64,000 bases of DNA from Leptospira kanakyensis (GCF_004769235.1 NZ_RQFG01000010.1:248001-312000); one strand, 5' to 3'. Counted from the first letter of the stretch, positions 25,781-35,411 are shown. Made by a program: numbers and translations. Notes: generated from the sequence alone by a model not told the origin.

Positions 25781-28300
25781 ATGATCAAGCGAAAGTTAAT
25801 CGTCATTGGAAACGGGATGGTTGGGCATAGATTCTGCGAAAAGTTAGTAGAGTTTGGTGGAACTGATAAATTTGAAATCACTGTCCTCGGAGAAGAACCA
25901 AGACGCGCCTATGACCGTGTCCATCTTTCAGAATACTTTGCCGATAAATCTGCGGACTCACTTTATCTCTGCTCTCCTGATTGGTATAGAACCAATGGAA
26001 TTAAATTATTATTATCTGAACCAGCAATCTCTATTGATACCATCAAACGAAAGTTAGTTACAAATTTAGGAACAGAATTAGATTTTGATGAATTAATTTT
26101 TGCCACTGGTTCATCTCCTTTTGTACCTCCACTAGAGGGATTAGACAAAGAAGGAGTTTTTGTTTATCGAACCATCGAAGACTTAGAACAAACCATGGAA
26201 TACAGCAAAAAAGTTAAAAAAGCAGCTGTACTCGGTGGAGGATTACTTGGGCTCGAAGCGGCAAAAGCACTTGTTGATTTAGGAAAAGAAACTCATGTTG
26301 TAGAGTTTGCACCAAGACTCATGCCAAGACAATTGGATGATGGTGGTGCTGCCATTCTCAAATCAAAAATTGAAGAGATTGGTGTTGAAATTCATTTAAA
26401 CAAACAAACAGAAAAAGTTCTCGGTGATTCAAAAATAGAAGGATTTGAATTCAAAGATGGTGGGAATCTAAAATTTGATATGCTCATTGTTTCTGCAGGG
26501 ATTCGTCCTCGAGATGAACTAGCAAAAGAAGCAGGAATTGCTGTTGGAGAACGCGGTGGTATCATCGTAGATGATGGAATGGGAACCAATGTATACGGTA
26601 TTTATGCCATTGGAGAAGTAGCATTACATAGAAATTTTATTTACGGACTTGTTGCACCTGGGTATGAGATGGCAGAAACCTTGGCTTTCAATTTATGTAG
26701 CCCTGGAAGCAAACCCAAAGTATATCTTGGCTCTGATCTATCCACAAAACTCAAGTTAATTGGAGTTGAAGTAGCATCCTTTGGCGATGCTTTAGGACAA
26801 ACAGAACATATCCCTATTGTATTTAAGAATCCTAGAAGTGGTGTTTATAAAAAATTAGTCATCTCTCCTGATGGGAAATACCTTCTCGGTGGAATCCTTG
26901 TGGGTGATGCCAAAGCATATGGAAACTTATTATCCTTTTATTTAAACAAAATGGAACTTCCAGAAGAACCAGAAACTTTGATTGTAGGTTCTGTTTCTGC
27001 TGAAAATCTTTTTGGTGCAGATTCATTACCAGACGATGCCAAAATCTGTTCTTGTAATAATGTTTCTAAAGGGAATATCCTCACTGCCATTCGCGAAAAA
27101 GAATGTTACGACATTACTAGTTTAAAGAATTGTTCGAAAGCAGGAAGTGGATGTGGCGGATGTTTGCCTCAAGTTAACTCCATTTTGAAAGCTGAGTTAA
27201 AAGTGCAAGGTAAGGTAGTCACAGAACATCTCTGCGAACACTTTAAATATTCAAGAAAAGAACTTTTCCAAGTCATCAAAGTAAAATCACTCAAAACATT
27301 TCCTGATGTCATAAGAGAAATTGGTCGTGGCAACGGTTGTGAAGTTTGTAAACCAGCAGTTGCATCCATTATCGCAAGCATTTGGAATGAACCCATTCTC
27401 AAACATAGAGAAATTCAAGATACAAATGACAAATACCTTGCCAACATCCAAAGAGGAGGAACTTACTCAGTAGTTCCAAGAATCCCTGGTGGAGAAATCA
27501 CTCCAGACAAACTCATTGCGATTGGTGATGTTGCTAAAAAATACAATTTGTATTGTAAAATCACCGGTGGACAACGTATCGATTTGTTAGGTGCAAGGAT
27601 CGACCAACTCCCTGCAATTTGGAAGGATTTAATCGAGTTTGGATTTGAAAGTGGACATGCTTATGGAAAGTCCATGCGAACAGTGAAAAGTTGTGTCGGA
27701 TCTACTTGGTGTCGGTTCGGAGTCCAAGACAGCACATCCTTTGCAATCAAATTAGAAGAACGATACAAGGGAATTCGTGCTCCTCATAAATTAAAGTGCG
27801 GAGTGTCCGGTTGTATCCGTGAATGTGCCGAAGCACGAGGAAAAGATTTTGGAATCATTGCCACAGAAAGAGGTTGGAACCTATATATCGGTGGAAACGG
27901 TGGGGTGAATCCGAAACATGCCATTCTTTTTGCAGAAGATTTGGATGAAGATACTTGCATCAAGTATATCGATCGTTATATGATGTTTTATATCCGAACT
28001 GCAGATAAACTCATGAGAACCTCCACTTGGTTAGAACAATTGGAAGGTGGGATCGATTATCTAAAAGATGTGGTGATCAACGATAGACTCGGGATCAACT
28101 CCCAACTCGATGAAGAGATGAATGCACTTGTGAACACTTACCTTTGTGAGTGGAAAGACGTGGTTGAGGATACTGAAAAACAAAAGAAATTTAGACATTT
28201 CATTAACAGTCCAGAAACAGATCCAAACATCAAATTCATCGAAGAACGTGGCCAAATTCGCCCAGTGGATTGGGTAGAAACAGATTTAGTTAAATCATAA
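25781..28300 (+). CDS. nirB: Assimilatory nitrite reductase [NAD(P)H], large subunit
   Basis: An 839-residue cytoplasmic enzyme reducing nitrite to ammonium with six electrons from NAD(P)H; full length for NirB. Order of modules: FAD/NAD oxidoreductase (~1-400; 'LIVIGNGMVGHRFCE' type start, 'AAVLGGGLLGLEAA', 'GIYAIGEVA'), BFD [2Fe-2S] domain (~420-465, 'CSCNNVSKGN', 'GCGGCLPQV'), a second Cys pair (~500-525, 'GCEVC'), ferredoxin-like half domains and the sirohaem/[4Fe-4S] domain with C638, C644, C678 and C682 ('SCVGSTWCRFG', 'GCIREC'). First gene of nirB-nirD-cobA-moaCB-moeA, all separated by 21 bases or less. Preceded by a sigma-54 promoter. Its FAD module is paralogous to the one fused onto the nitrate reductase. 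Confidence 0.96.
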   Translation: MIKRKLIVIGNGMVGHRFCEKLVEFGGTDKFEITVLGEEPRRAYDRVHLSEYFADKSADSLYLCSPDWYRTNGIKLLLSEPAISIDTIKRKLVTNLGTELDFDELIFATGSSPFVPPLEGLDKEGVFVYRTIEDLEQTMEYSKKVKKAAVLGGGLLGLEAAKALVDLGKETHVVEFAPRLMPRQLDDGGAAILKSKIEEIGVEIHLNKQTEKVLGDSKIEGFEFKDGGNLKFDMLIVSAGIRPRDELAKEAGIAVGERGGIIVDDGMGTNVYGIYAIGEVALHRNFIYGLVAPGYEMAETLAFNLCSPGSKPKVYLGSDLSTKLKLIGVEVASFGDALGQTEHIPIVFKNPRSGVYKKLVISPDGKYLLGGILVGDAKAYGNLLSFYLNKMELPEEPETLIVGSVSAENLFGADSLPDDAKICSCNNVSKGNILTAIREKECYDITSLKNCSKAGSGCGGCLPQVNSILKAELKVQGKVVTEHLCEHFKYSRKELFQVIKVKSLKTFPDVIREIGRGNGCEVCKPAVASIIASIWNEPILKHREIQDTNDKYLANIQRGGTYSVVPRIPGGEITPDKLIAIGDVAKKYNLYCKITGGQRIDLLGARIDQLPAIWKDLIEFGFESGHAYGKSMRTVKSCVGSTWCRFGVQDSTSFAIKLEERYKGIRAPHKLKCGVSGCIRECAEARGKDFGIIATERGWNLYIGGNGGVNPKHAILFAEDLDEDTCIKYIDRYMMFYIRTADKLMRTSTWLEQLEGGIDYLKDVVINDRLGINSQLDEEMNALVNTYLCEWKDVVEDTEKQKKFRHFINSPETDPNIKFIEERGQIRPVDWVETDLVKS

Positions 28301-28314
28301 TCGGGAGAAACAAA

Positions 28315-28677
28315 ATGGTATCAGAGATTAAAAACAAAGAACGTGTATTCATAGGATCAGTTTCTGAATTTGAAAAAGAAGGCGGAGTGTCCGCAAAAAT
28401 TGGTGATAAACAAATTGCGATTTTCTATTTTGATTCACGAAACGAATGGTATGCATGTGATAACGCTTGTCCACATACAGGAGATATGGTTTTATCACGT
28501 GGTTTTTTAGGTGATACGAATGGAGAACCAAAAGTAGTTTGCCCTTTACATAAACGAAATTATTCACTCACTAGCGGTGAATGTCTCAGTGGTGAACATT
28601 ACAAGGTCAATGTGTATCCAGTGATTGTGGAAAATGGATCGGTGTATGTAGAAATAGATACATCGGATAAAAAGTAA
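28315..28677 (+). CDS. nirD: Nitrite reductase small subunit, Rieske type
   Basis: A 120-residue Rieske-fold protein that partners NirB. Unlike many NirD proteins that have lost the cluster, this one keeps all four ligands: C52 and H54 ('ACPHTGD') and C76 and H79 ('VVCPLHKRNY'), so it probably carries a [2Fe-2S] cluster. It begins 14 bases after nirB with a GGGAGAA ribosome-binding site. Confidence 0.9.
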   Translation: MVSEIKNKERVFIGSVSEFEKEGGVSAKIGDKQIAIFYFDSRNEWYACDNACPHTGDMVLSRGFLGDTNGEPKVVCPLHKRNYSLTSGECLSGEHYKVNVYPVIVENGSVYVEIDTSDKK

Positions 28678-28698
28678 CAACGGTTCGCTGATACTTAT

Positions 28699-29490
28699 AT
28701 GAATTCACAGATAAACCAAAGAACCAAAGGTAAAGTGTATTTGGTCGGGGCAGGACCTGGTGATCCAGAACTTTTAACTGTCAAAGCTCTCAAAACGTTA
28801 CGAAAAGCAGATGTTGTTTTTTATGATGATTTGGTTTCACCCAGGATCCTTGGTGTTTGTCGGAAAAAAATCCAAATGGTTTATGTAGGAAAAAGACTTG
28901 GAGTTCATAGTTGTTTGCAAGATGAAATCAATGACAAACTCATCCAAGCTGCGAGTGAATTCAAGACAGTGGTTAGGTTAAAGGGTGGTGATCCATCTAT
29001 ATTCGGAAGAGTGGGTGAAGAGTATGCAAGTTTACTCGCCGAAGGAATTTCTTGTGAGATCGTTGCAGGAATTACAACTGCCTCAGGTGTTGCCTCTTCA
29101 TTAGGATTTCCTTTGACACATAGAGATTATGCAAGAGAGATCCTATTCCTTTCAGGTCATAAAAAAGACGGGGTCAATTCCGATGCCTTTAAGAACCTTA
29201 ATTGTGTTGGTAAAACCATTATCGTTTATATGGGCCTAAATTCTATTGATCTGATCGTTTCAGAGTTACTCGAAGCAGGAAATTCTAAAGAAACAAATAT
29301 CGCCATAATTCAAAACGCAACCTTAGATACGGAACGCGTTTTTACAGGAAATTTAGATTCGATCCAGTCCATCATCAAAGAAAACCAGGTGAAATCTCCG
29401 GCCATCCTTGTGATTGGAGAAATTGTTCGTTTCTACCTTGAGATGGAAAATTTGAAAAATGACTGTTCTTCCATCCTATCACCCTTATAA
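28699..29490 (+). CDS. cobA: Uroporphyrinogen-III C-methyltransferase (SUMT)
   Basis: A 263-residue enzyme that methylates uroporphyrinogen III twice to precorrin-2, the first step toward sirohaem. Signatures: 'VYLVGAGPGDPELLTVKAL', 'VVFYDDLVSPRIL', 'RLKGGDPSIFGR' and the 'GITTASG' loop. It is the stand-alone CobA form, without the CysG dehydrogenase/ferrochelatase half, so those steps must be encoded elsewhere. Position right after nirBD shows its job is making NirB's sirohaem. Confidence 0.93.
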   Translation: MNSQINQRTKGKVYLVGAGPGDPELLTVKALKTLRKADVVFYDDLVSPRILGVCRKKIQMVYVGKRLGVHSCLQDEINDKLIQAASEFKTVVRLKGGDPSIFGRVGEEYASLLAEGISCEIVAGITTASGVASSLGFPLTHRDYAREILFLSGHKKDGVNSDAFKNLNCVGKTIIVYMGLNSIDLIVSELLEAGNSKETNIAIIQNATLDTERVFTGNLDSIQSIIKENQVKSPAILVIGEIVRFYLEMENLKNDCSSILSPL

Positions 29491-29499
29491 GGGATAGGA

Positions 29500-30414
29500 A
29501 TGAATGATATAACTGGTAAAAGAACCACCCTTCGTTATGCAGAAGCTGAAGGGTTTGTATACTGTAATGCTGAAACCATCAATCGAGTAAAAACTAACAA
29601 TCTTCCCAAAGGAGATCTGTTTGGTGTCGCAAAGGCAGCTGCTCTATTGGGATCAAAAAAAACGGCAGAACTCATTCCTCATTGCCATCCAGTTCCGATT
29701 GATTCTTTTTCCATTCAATTTGAAATCTTAGAAGAAAAAAATGCCATTCGCATCCAAACAGAAGCCAAGTCGATTGGGAAAACTGGGATTGAGATGGAAG
29801 CACTGACAGGTGTTACAGTTGCAGCACTTGTGATTTATGATCTTTTAAAACCAATTGATAAACAAATTGAAATTTCTTCTGTTCGCCTCCTTCAAAAAAA
29901 AGGAGGGAAAACCGATGCACAAATATCCAAATTCGCAAAAGGTTCCAATGCCAAAATTCTAGTTTGTTCCGACACTTGTTTTGCTGGGAAAAAAGAAGAT
30001 GGATCGGGAAACGCAATTGCCGAACTACTCGCAAAAGAAGGCGTAGAAGTTTTAGAAATTAAAATTGTTCCTGATGAACCAACAGAAATCCAAAACTCAG
30101 TCACAACCTGGGCACTTGAAAATGTAGATCTTATCATCACCACTGGTGGGACAGGACTTGGCCCAAGAGACAATACAACCGACACAATCAAACAAATATT
30201 AGATAGCGAAATTCCAGGTGTAGCAGAAGTCATGCGCTCCTTTGGACAAGATAGAACTCCTTTTGCTATGTTGTCTCGTTCCATTGCAGGAAGGATCAAA
30301 AAATCCATTGTAGTATCGGTTCCAGGAAGTACAAATGGTGCGAAAGAAAGTATGACAGCCATTTTACCTGCAATATTTCATGCTAAAAAAATGATGCGAG
30401 GAGAAGGCCATTGA
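29500..30414 (+). CDS. Fused MoaC-MoaB/MogA molybdopterin biosynthesis protein
   Basis: A 304-residue fusion. Residues ~1-150 are MoaC (cyclic pyranopterin monophosphate synthase): 'DLFGVAKAAALLGSKKT', 'ELIPHCHPVPI' and 'TGIEMEALTGVTVAAL'. Residues ~160-304 are a MoaB/MogA domain (molybdopterin adenylyltransferase): 'ILVCSDTCFAGKKEDGSG', 'LIITTGGTGLGPRDNT' and 'VSVPGSTNGAKESM'. The same fusion is known in other bacteria. It therefore covers an early and a late step of molybdenum-cofactor synthesis. It overlaps the start of moeA. Confidence 0.92.
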   Translation: MNDITGKRTTLRYAEAEGFVYCNAETINRVKTNNLPKGDLFGVAKAAALLGSKKTAELIPHCHPVPIDSFSIQFEILEEKNAIRIQTEAKSIGKTGIEMEALTGVTVAALVIYDLLKPIDKQIEISSVRLLQKKGGKTDAQISKFAKGSNAKILVCSDTCFAGKKEDGSGNAIAELLAKEGVEVLEIKIVPDEPTEIQNSVTTWALENVDLIITTGGTGLGPRDNTTDTIKQILDSEIPGVAEVMRSFGQDRTPFAMLSRSIAGRIKKSIVVSVPGSTNGAKESMTAILPAIFHAKKMMRGEGH

Positions 30415-31601
30415 TCTCTTACGCAGAAGCATTGGAAAAAATTCTTAAGGAATCCAGATCCTACGCAAGTGAAGAGATCGAATTAAAAGAGGCCTTTGGG
30501 CGAGTTTTATCAGAAGATATTTATGCGGATCGGGACTATCCACCTTTCCATCGTTCGGCGATGGATGGATTCGCCATTTTATCTCGAGATTATTTGCCAA
30601 ATCAAAACTATTCATACCACAGAGAACTTTCTGCGGGAAAAAGTATGGACTTAGAGCCAGAGGAAAAAACCATCCGTATCATGACAGGGGCCCCAGTTCC
30701 CGAAGGTTTCGATGTTGTGATCAAAATCGAAGATACAGTCCTTTCTGAATCAAATGGACAAAAAATAGTGACCTTTTCCTTAAAGGATGTCAAACCTTGG
30801 CAAAATATCGCCAAACAAGGTGAAGACTTAAAAAAAGGTGATTTGGTTTTATCTAAGGGAGTTGGACTTGGAACATCAGAAGTATCCATCCTAGCAAGCC
30901 TTGGTAAAAACAAACTAGCAGTGGTCAAACCTCCCAAAGTTCATATCATTTCTACTGGAAACGAAGTAGTACCGGTATATACCTCTCCACTCCCTTATCA
31001 AATTAGAGACTCCAATTCCTATACCGTCTCATCTATTTTATCCAAATACAAAATCCAACCGGAACTTGTTACCCATGTCCCAGATTCGGAATCCGAAATC
31101 ACAAATCAAATCCAACAGGGACTTGAGGCAGATATTTTAATTCTCTCCGGCGGAGTGTCGATGGGGAGTTTGGATTTGGTTCCTGCCGTTTTACAAAAGT
31201 TAGGTGTAGAATTAATCTTTCATAAAACAGCAATCAAACCAGGAAAACCGATTTGGTTTGGGAAACGGAAAAATACAATTGTATTTGGAATGCCTGGAAA
31301 CCCATTTAGTGTCCAAACCTGCTCTCGAATTTTTCTCGAACCTTTTTTAAGGAAGTCTTTCGGTCAAAATCAAATTCCTACTTATAAACTTCCTTATTCA
31401 ACCACCAAACAAAAGAAAGGTTTGTTTACAGAATTTTTTCCCGTCCGATTAGAAACAACTGACAAAACTTATCTTTCTCCTTTAACTTTCAATGGAAGTG
31501 GAGACGTTAGGGCAGGAATTACCTCCGATGGCCTTGCCATCTTCCCTAGTGAAACCTCATCCATCCAAAAGGAAGACCTCGTCCAGTTTTTGCCTTGGTA
31601 G
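30411..31601 (+). CDS. moeA: Molybdopterin molybdenumtransferase
   Basis: A 396-residue MoeA inserting molybdenum into adenylylated molybdopterin. Signatures: 'DYPPFHRSAMDGFAIL', 'RIMTGAPVPEGFDVVIKIED', 'STGNEVVPV', 'ILSGGVSMGSLDLVP' and 'FGMPGNPFSVQTC'. The start is TTG at 30411, overlapping the moaCB stop (TTGA), with GAGGAGAAGG just upstream; this is translational coupling. Last gene of the nirB operon. A TGCCTT/AAGGCA repeat spans its stop codon but has no T-tract. Confidence 0.93.
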   Translation: MISYAEALEKILKESRSYASEEIELKEAFGRVLSEDIYADRDYPPFHRSAMDGFAILSRDYLPNQNYSYHRELSAGKSMDLEPEEKTIRIMTGAPVPEGFDVVIKIEDTVLSESNGQKIVTFSLKDVKPWQNIAKQGEDLKKGDLVLSKGVGLGTSEVSILASLGKNKLAVVKPPKVHIISTGNEVVPVYTSPLPYQIRDSNSYTVSSILSKYKIQPELVTHVPDSESEITNQIQQGLEADILILSGGVSMGSLDLVPAVLQKLGVELIFHKTAIKPGKPIWFGKRKNTIVFGMPGNPFSVQTCSRIFLEPFLRKSFGQNQIPTYKLPYSTTKQKKGLFTEFFPVRLETTDKTYLSPLTFNGSGDVRAGITSDGLAIFPSETSSIQKEDLVQFLPW

Positions 31602-31759
31602 AAGGCAATCCTCCAAAAATTTGTACATTCCGTACACAGTTCTTACGGTTTTTAGTCAAAAAATTGCATTTTTCTAGTACAATTTCTAAATCAGGGAAAA
31701 CTATAAGCGTAAAGTTCGATTATAAGGCGATTTAACGCATTTTAGATCAATTCGCACTC

Positions 31760-31775
31760 TGGTACACTTTTTGCA
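31760..31775 (+). promoter_or_regulatory. Sigma-54 promoter of the nitrate transporter
   Basis: TGGTACACTTTTTGCA matches TGGCACR-N4-TTGCW with one mismatch and exact spacing. The predicted start is ~31786, just before the AAGGAG ribosome-binding site (31790-31795) of the GTG start at 31806. Confidence 0.65.
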
Positions 31776-31805
31776 TTATTAATCAGCATAAGGAGTACAC
31801 TTCCC

Positions 31806-33161
31806 GTGACCATTACACCTCATGCGAAAGCAACTAAAATCGATTTATTCAGCCTGGCAACACCGCAAATGCGGACTTTCCACCTAACATGGATAGCATT
31901 TTTTCTATGTTTTTTTGGATGGTTTGGAATTGCTCCCCTTATGGTTTATGTGAGAGAAGAACTCTCACTCACAAAAGCTCAAGTGGGAAACATCATCATC
32001 GCCTCAGTAGCCATTACCATCTTTATGAGATTATTTATCGGTTGGTTGTGCGATAAAATTGGACCACGGATCGCTTATACAATTCTTTTAACCTTAGGAT
32101 CAATTCCTGTTATGTGCATTGGCCTTGCAGATAGTTATCTTTCCTTTTTATTATTACGATTGGCCATTGGAGCCATCGGTGCTTCTTTCGTAATCACCCA
32201 ATACCATACTTCGGTTATGTTTGCACCAAATATCATTGGTACAGCAAACGCAACAACTGCCGGCTGGGGGAACTTAGGTGGTGGGGTCACACAAATGGTG
32301 ATGCCAATCCTATTTGGTTTTTTTGTAGCATTCGGATTTACTACCGGCGTTTCTTGGAGACTTGCTATGGTAGTTCCAGGGGCTGCATTGTTTATTATGG
32401 GAATTATTTATTACTTCGGAACCCAAGACACACCCGGTGGAAACTTTAAAGACATCAAAGAAACTTATCCTACGTTCCAAGGTGGTAAAAAAAATTCACT
32501 GAGTAACTTCTTACTCGTCATCAAAGATCCAAGAGTATGGTTACTTTTCCTAGCTTATGGTGCTTGTTTTGGAATTGAACTTACCATCAATAATATTGCA
32601 GCACTCTATTATGTAGACCAATTCAAATTAACTCCAACAACAGCAGGATTGATTGCTGGTCTATTTGGACTTATGAACTTATTTGCAAGAACACTTGGTG
32701 GTGCTTTTGGTGATAAATTTGGAATCAAATGGGGTCTTCGTGGAAGAGTTGTTTGGTTGTCAGCTGTCCTTGCTGGTGAAGGTCTTTGTCTCATCCTATT
32801 TTCTCAAATGACATCCCTTGTGCTTGCGATATCTTCAATGATTGTTTTTAGTTTGTTTGTGCAAATGTCTGAAGGAGCAACATTCTCAGTAGTTCCTTTC
32901 ATTAATAAAAAAGCGATTGGAGCTGTGTCAGGAATAGTGGGTGCTGGTGGAAACGCAGGTGCTGTGTCTGCGGGATTTTTATTCCGAGGGGATTTGAGTT
33001 ACCAAAATGCACTCCTCATCATTGGAGTGACCGTTACCATTGCAGCTTTCTTTGCATTGCTCGTTAAGTTTACAATAGAAGAAGAAAAAGAAGTCGGTGA
33101 AGAAATGAGTAAAATCCTCCCTACTGCGGGAAAGGAATCTACTTTAGCGTCAGCGACTTAA
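31806..33161 (+). CDS. NarK/NasA-type nitrate/nitrite MFS transporter
   Basis: A 451-residue, 12-helix transporter. The nitrate-signature motif is present in helix 5 ('TAGWGNLGGGVTQ') and again as a degenerate copy in helix 11 ('GIVGAGGNAGAVSAG'), with conserved Arg in helix 2 ('MRLFIGWLCDKIGPR'). It brings nitrate, and perhaps nitrite, into the cytoplasm for the reductases next to it. The GTG start has an AAGGAG ten bases upstream. Own sigma-54 promoter; followed by a terminator hairpin at 33167. Confidence 0.92.
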   Translation: MTITPHAKATKIDLFSLATPQMRTFHLTWIAFFLCFFGWFGIAPLMVYVREELSLTKAQVGNIIIASVAITIFMRLFIGWLCDKIGPRIAYTILLTLGSIPVMCIGLADSYLSFLLLRLAIGAIGASFVITQYHTSVMFAPNIIGTANATTAGWGNLGGGVTQMVMPILFGFFVAFGFTTGVSWRLAMVVPGAALFIMGIIYYFGTQDTPGGNFKDIKETYPTFQGGKKNSLSNFLLVIKDPRVWLLFLAYGACFGIELTINNIAALYYVDQFKLTPTTAGLIAGLFGLMNLFARTLGGAFGDKFGIKWGLRGRVVWLSAVLAGEGLCLILFSQMTSLVLAISSMIVFSLFVQMSEGATFSVVPFINKKAIGAVSGIVGAGGNAGAVSAGFLFRGDLSYQNALLIIGVTVTIAAFFALLVKFTIEEEKEVGEEMSKILPTAGKESTLASAT

Positions 33162-33166
33162 AAACC

Positions 33167-33203
33167 AATGGGTTTGATTTTGTAAAAAATCGACCCATTT
33201 TAA
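33167..33203 (+). terminator. Hairpin terminator after the nitrate transporter
   Basis: Arms AATGGGT…GATTTT and AAAATC…ACCCATT (33167-33181, 33184-33199) form a 13-bp stem with a small bulge and a short loop, followed by a few T. It begins six bases after the transporter stop codon. Confidence 0.55.
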
Positions 33204-33254
33204 ACTTGTCTTAAAAAAAACTCTCTTCTACAATTTTCCCCTTAGGAGAGAGTT

Positions 33255-35411
33255 ATGCATCAATTTCATTACCGTTCTTGTACTTTATGCGAAGCCATGT
33301 GCGGGTTACAAATCGAAACGAGTGCTGGATCCATCCTAGGATTCAAAGGTGACCCCGAAGATAAATTCAGTCGTGGTCATATTTGTCCCAAGGGGCCCGA
33401 ACTAAAGAGCCTCTACCAAGACCCCGATCGAATCAAATTCCCTCAGAAAAGAACAAAATCTGGATGGGAAACCGTCTCTTGGGTGGAGGCACTTTCTGAT
33501 ATCGCGGTGCAATTAGTCAAAATCCAAACGAAATACGGAAACGATTCGGTTGCCATTTACAACGGTAACCCTACCGTTCACAACTATGGTTCCATGTTAT
33601 TTGGACAAAGGTTTTCCAGTAGACTCAAAACCAAAAACAATTTCTCCGCAACTTCAGTAGACCAATTACCCCACCAACTCCTTTCTTATTTGATGTTTGG
33701 GCATCAACTTCTTGTTCCCATACCTGATATTGATCATACAGATTTTTTTCTGATTTTAGGAGGAAACCCATTTGCATCTAACGGAAGTTTAATGAGTGTT
33801 CCTGATGTAAAAAAACGACTGAAAGCCATCCAAGATAAAGGAGGAAAATACGTGGTTGTGGATCCTCGGAAATCCGAAACAGCCTCGCATGCAAACGAAC
33901 ATATTTTTATCAAACCAGGTACGGATGCATATTTTTTACTCGCCCTACTCCATGTTCTTTTTGCAAACAAACTAACAAAAGCAAACCCACTCATTCGAAA
34001 CGAAGACTTACAAACCATAGAAGACATCACTAAAGAATACGATCCAGAACGAGTATCTAAAATCACGGGTGTTCCCACAGAGACCATCCAAAAGATAGCT
34101 ACCGAATTTGCAAAAGCAGAGTCCGCTGTTTGTTACGGAAGGGTGGGAGTATCTACACAAGAATTTGGAGCCGTATGCCAGTGGTTAATCAATGTCATAA
34201 ATATCGTTACCGGCAATTTAGATAAAAAAGGTGGTGCCATGTTCACACTACCAGCCATTGATTTGGTAGGTGAAGGTTCCGTGATGCGTTCAAATCCTGG
34301 AAGTTTTAATTCTTACCAATCCAGAGTTCGTAAACTTCCTGAATTTAGCGATGAACTTCCAGTAGCGGCTTTAGCTGAAGAAATTTTAACAGAAGGTGAA
34401 GGAAAAATTCATGCCCTTGTGACTTCGGCAGGGAACCCCGTATTGTCAACACCTAACGGAACTAAGCTTGACAGTGCTTTATCTAGTCTAGAATTTATGG
34501 TTTGCGTAGATTTTTATTTGAATGAAACCACAAAACACGCAAACTATATCTTACCTCCAACATCTGCCTTAGAACATGATCATTATGATTTGATTTTTAA
34601 TGTATTTGCCGTCCGTAACACGGCACGATACAACGAACCTCTTTTCGCTCCAGAACCAGGAATGTTACATGATTGGGAAATTTTTTCTGACCTCACCAAA
34701 CGTTTGGAACTCACAAGGTCAGGTAAAGAACTTCCCAAAGAGGTGATCAAAACAAAACTAACACCCGCTAGCATCATCGATCACGCACTCAAATCAGGTC
34801 CTTATGGAAACAAAGGGACTCGTGCTATGGATATGAGTTTGGAGCTTTTAAAAAACAGTCCCCATGGTGTGGATCTTGGGCCTTTACAACCTAGTTTTCC
34901 TGAAAGATTGTATACAGAAGACAAAAAGATCCAACTTTTCCCAAAACTTTTAAAAGAGGATCTTCCAAGACTAAAAAGTAAGTTTTCTGAATGGGAAAAT
35001 TTTTCTGCTGATAGATCACAGTTTTTACTCATTGGAAGAAGGCATTTACGAAGTAATAATTCCTGGATGCACAATCTTCCGAAACTCATGACTGGTAAAT
35101 CACGTTGTACAATTATGATCCATCCTGATGATGCGGGTATATTAGGAATTTCTAATGAAGAAGAAGTTATAGTCGAATCTTCAGTTGGTAAAATTCGAAT
35201 TCCTGCAGAAATCACTGAAGAACTGATGAAAGGTGTTGTGAGCATACCTCACGGGTTTGGACACAATCGTGGTGGAACCAATCAAAAAGTGGCGACCGAA
35301 TTTTCAGGAGTCAGCATTAACGATTTAACGGATGATCAAAGTATTGATGAATTTTCTGGAAATGCCGCGTTTAGTGGTGTCAAAGTGTTCATCAAAAAAC
35401 AAAAAGTTTAA
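33255..35411 (+). CDS. Molybdopterin oxidoreductase with [4Fe-4S] domain, unknown substrate
   Basis: A 718-residue DMSO-reductase-family protein without a Tat signal, so cytoplasmic. The N-terminal cluster ligands are C9, C12, C16 and C44 ('CTLCEAMC', 'HICPKG'). At the place where nitrate reductases and formate dehydrogenases have Cys or Sec there is 'ATSVDQLPH', with D136 as the candidate ligand. C-terminal part has the molybdopterin-binding 'GRRHLRSNNSW' and 'VSIPHGFGHNRG'. Such Asp-bearing, formate-dehydrogenase-like proteins are widespread but uncharacterised. It has its own ribosome-binding site (TAGGAGAGAG) and sits amid cofactor genes; its 3' end overlaps the convergent moeB by four bases. 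Confidence 0.85.
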   Translation: MHQFHYRSCTLCEAMCGLQIETSAGSILGFKGDPEDKFSRGHICPKGPELKSLYQDPDRIKFPQKRTKSGWETVSWVEALSDIAVQLVKIQTKYGNDSVAIYNGNPTVHNYGSMLFGQRFSSRLKTKNNFSATSVDQLPHQLLSYLMFGHQLLVPIPDIDHTDFFLILGGNPFASNGSLMSVPDVKKRLKAIQDKGGKYVVVDPRKSETASHANEHIFIKPGTDAYFLLALLHVLFANKLTKANPLIRNEDLQTIEDITKEYDPERVSKITGVPTETIQKIATEFAKAESAVCYGRVGVSTQEFGAVCQWLINVINIVTGNLDKKGGAMFTLPAIDLVGEGSVMRSNPGSFNSYQSRVRKLPEFSDELPVAALAEEILTEGEGKIHALVTSAGNPVLSTPNGTKLDSALSSLEFMVCVDFYLNETTKHANYILPPTSALEHDHYDLIFNVFAVRNTARYNEPLFAPEPGMLHDWEIFSDLTKRLELTRSGKELPKEVIKTKLTPASIIDHALKSGPYGNKGTRAMDMSLELLKNSPHGVDLGPLQPSFPERLYTEDKKIQLFPKLLKEDLPRLKSKFSEWENFSADRSQFLLIGRRHLRSNNSWMHNLPKLMTGKSRCTIMIHPDDAGILGISNEEEVIVESSVGKIRIPAEITEELMKGVVSIPHGFGHNRGGTNQKVATEFSGVSINDLTDDQSIDEFSGNAAFSGVKVFIKKQKV

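Noticed and set aside
29892..30362. 156-codon open frame antisense to moaCB
   Set aside because: It lies wholly inside a clear MoaC-MoaB gene on the other strand, and its low-complexity Ser/Pro-rich product has no start signals. A shadow frame.
31591..31608. TGCCTT/AAGGCA repeat at the moeA stop codon as a terminator
   Set aside because: Only six base pairs and no T-tract; likely chance.
34802..35245. 147-codon open frame antisense to the molybdopterin oxidoreductase
   Set aside because: Shadow of a well-supported gene; no ribosome-binding site or motif.
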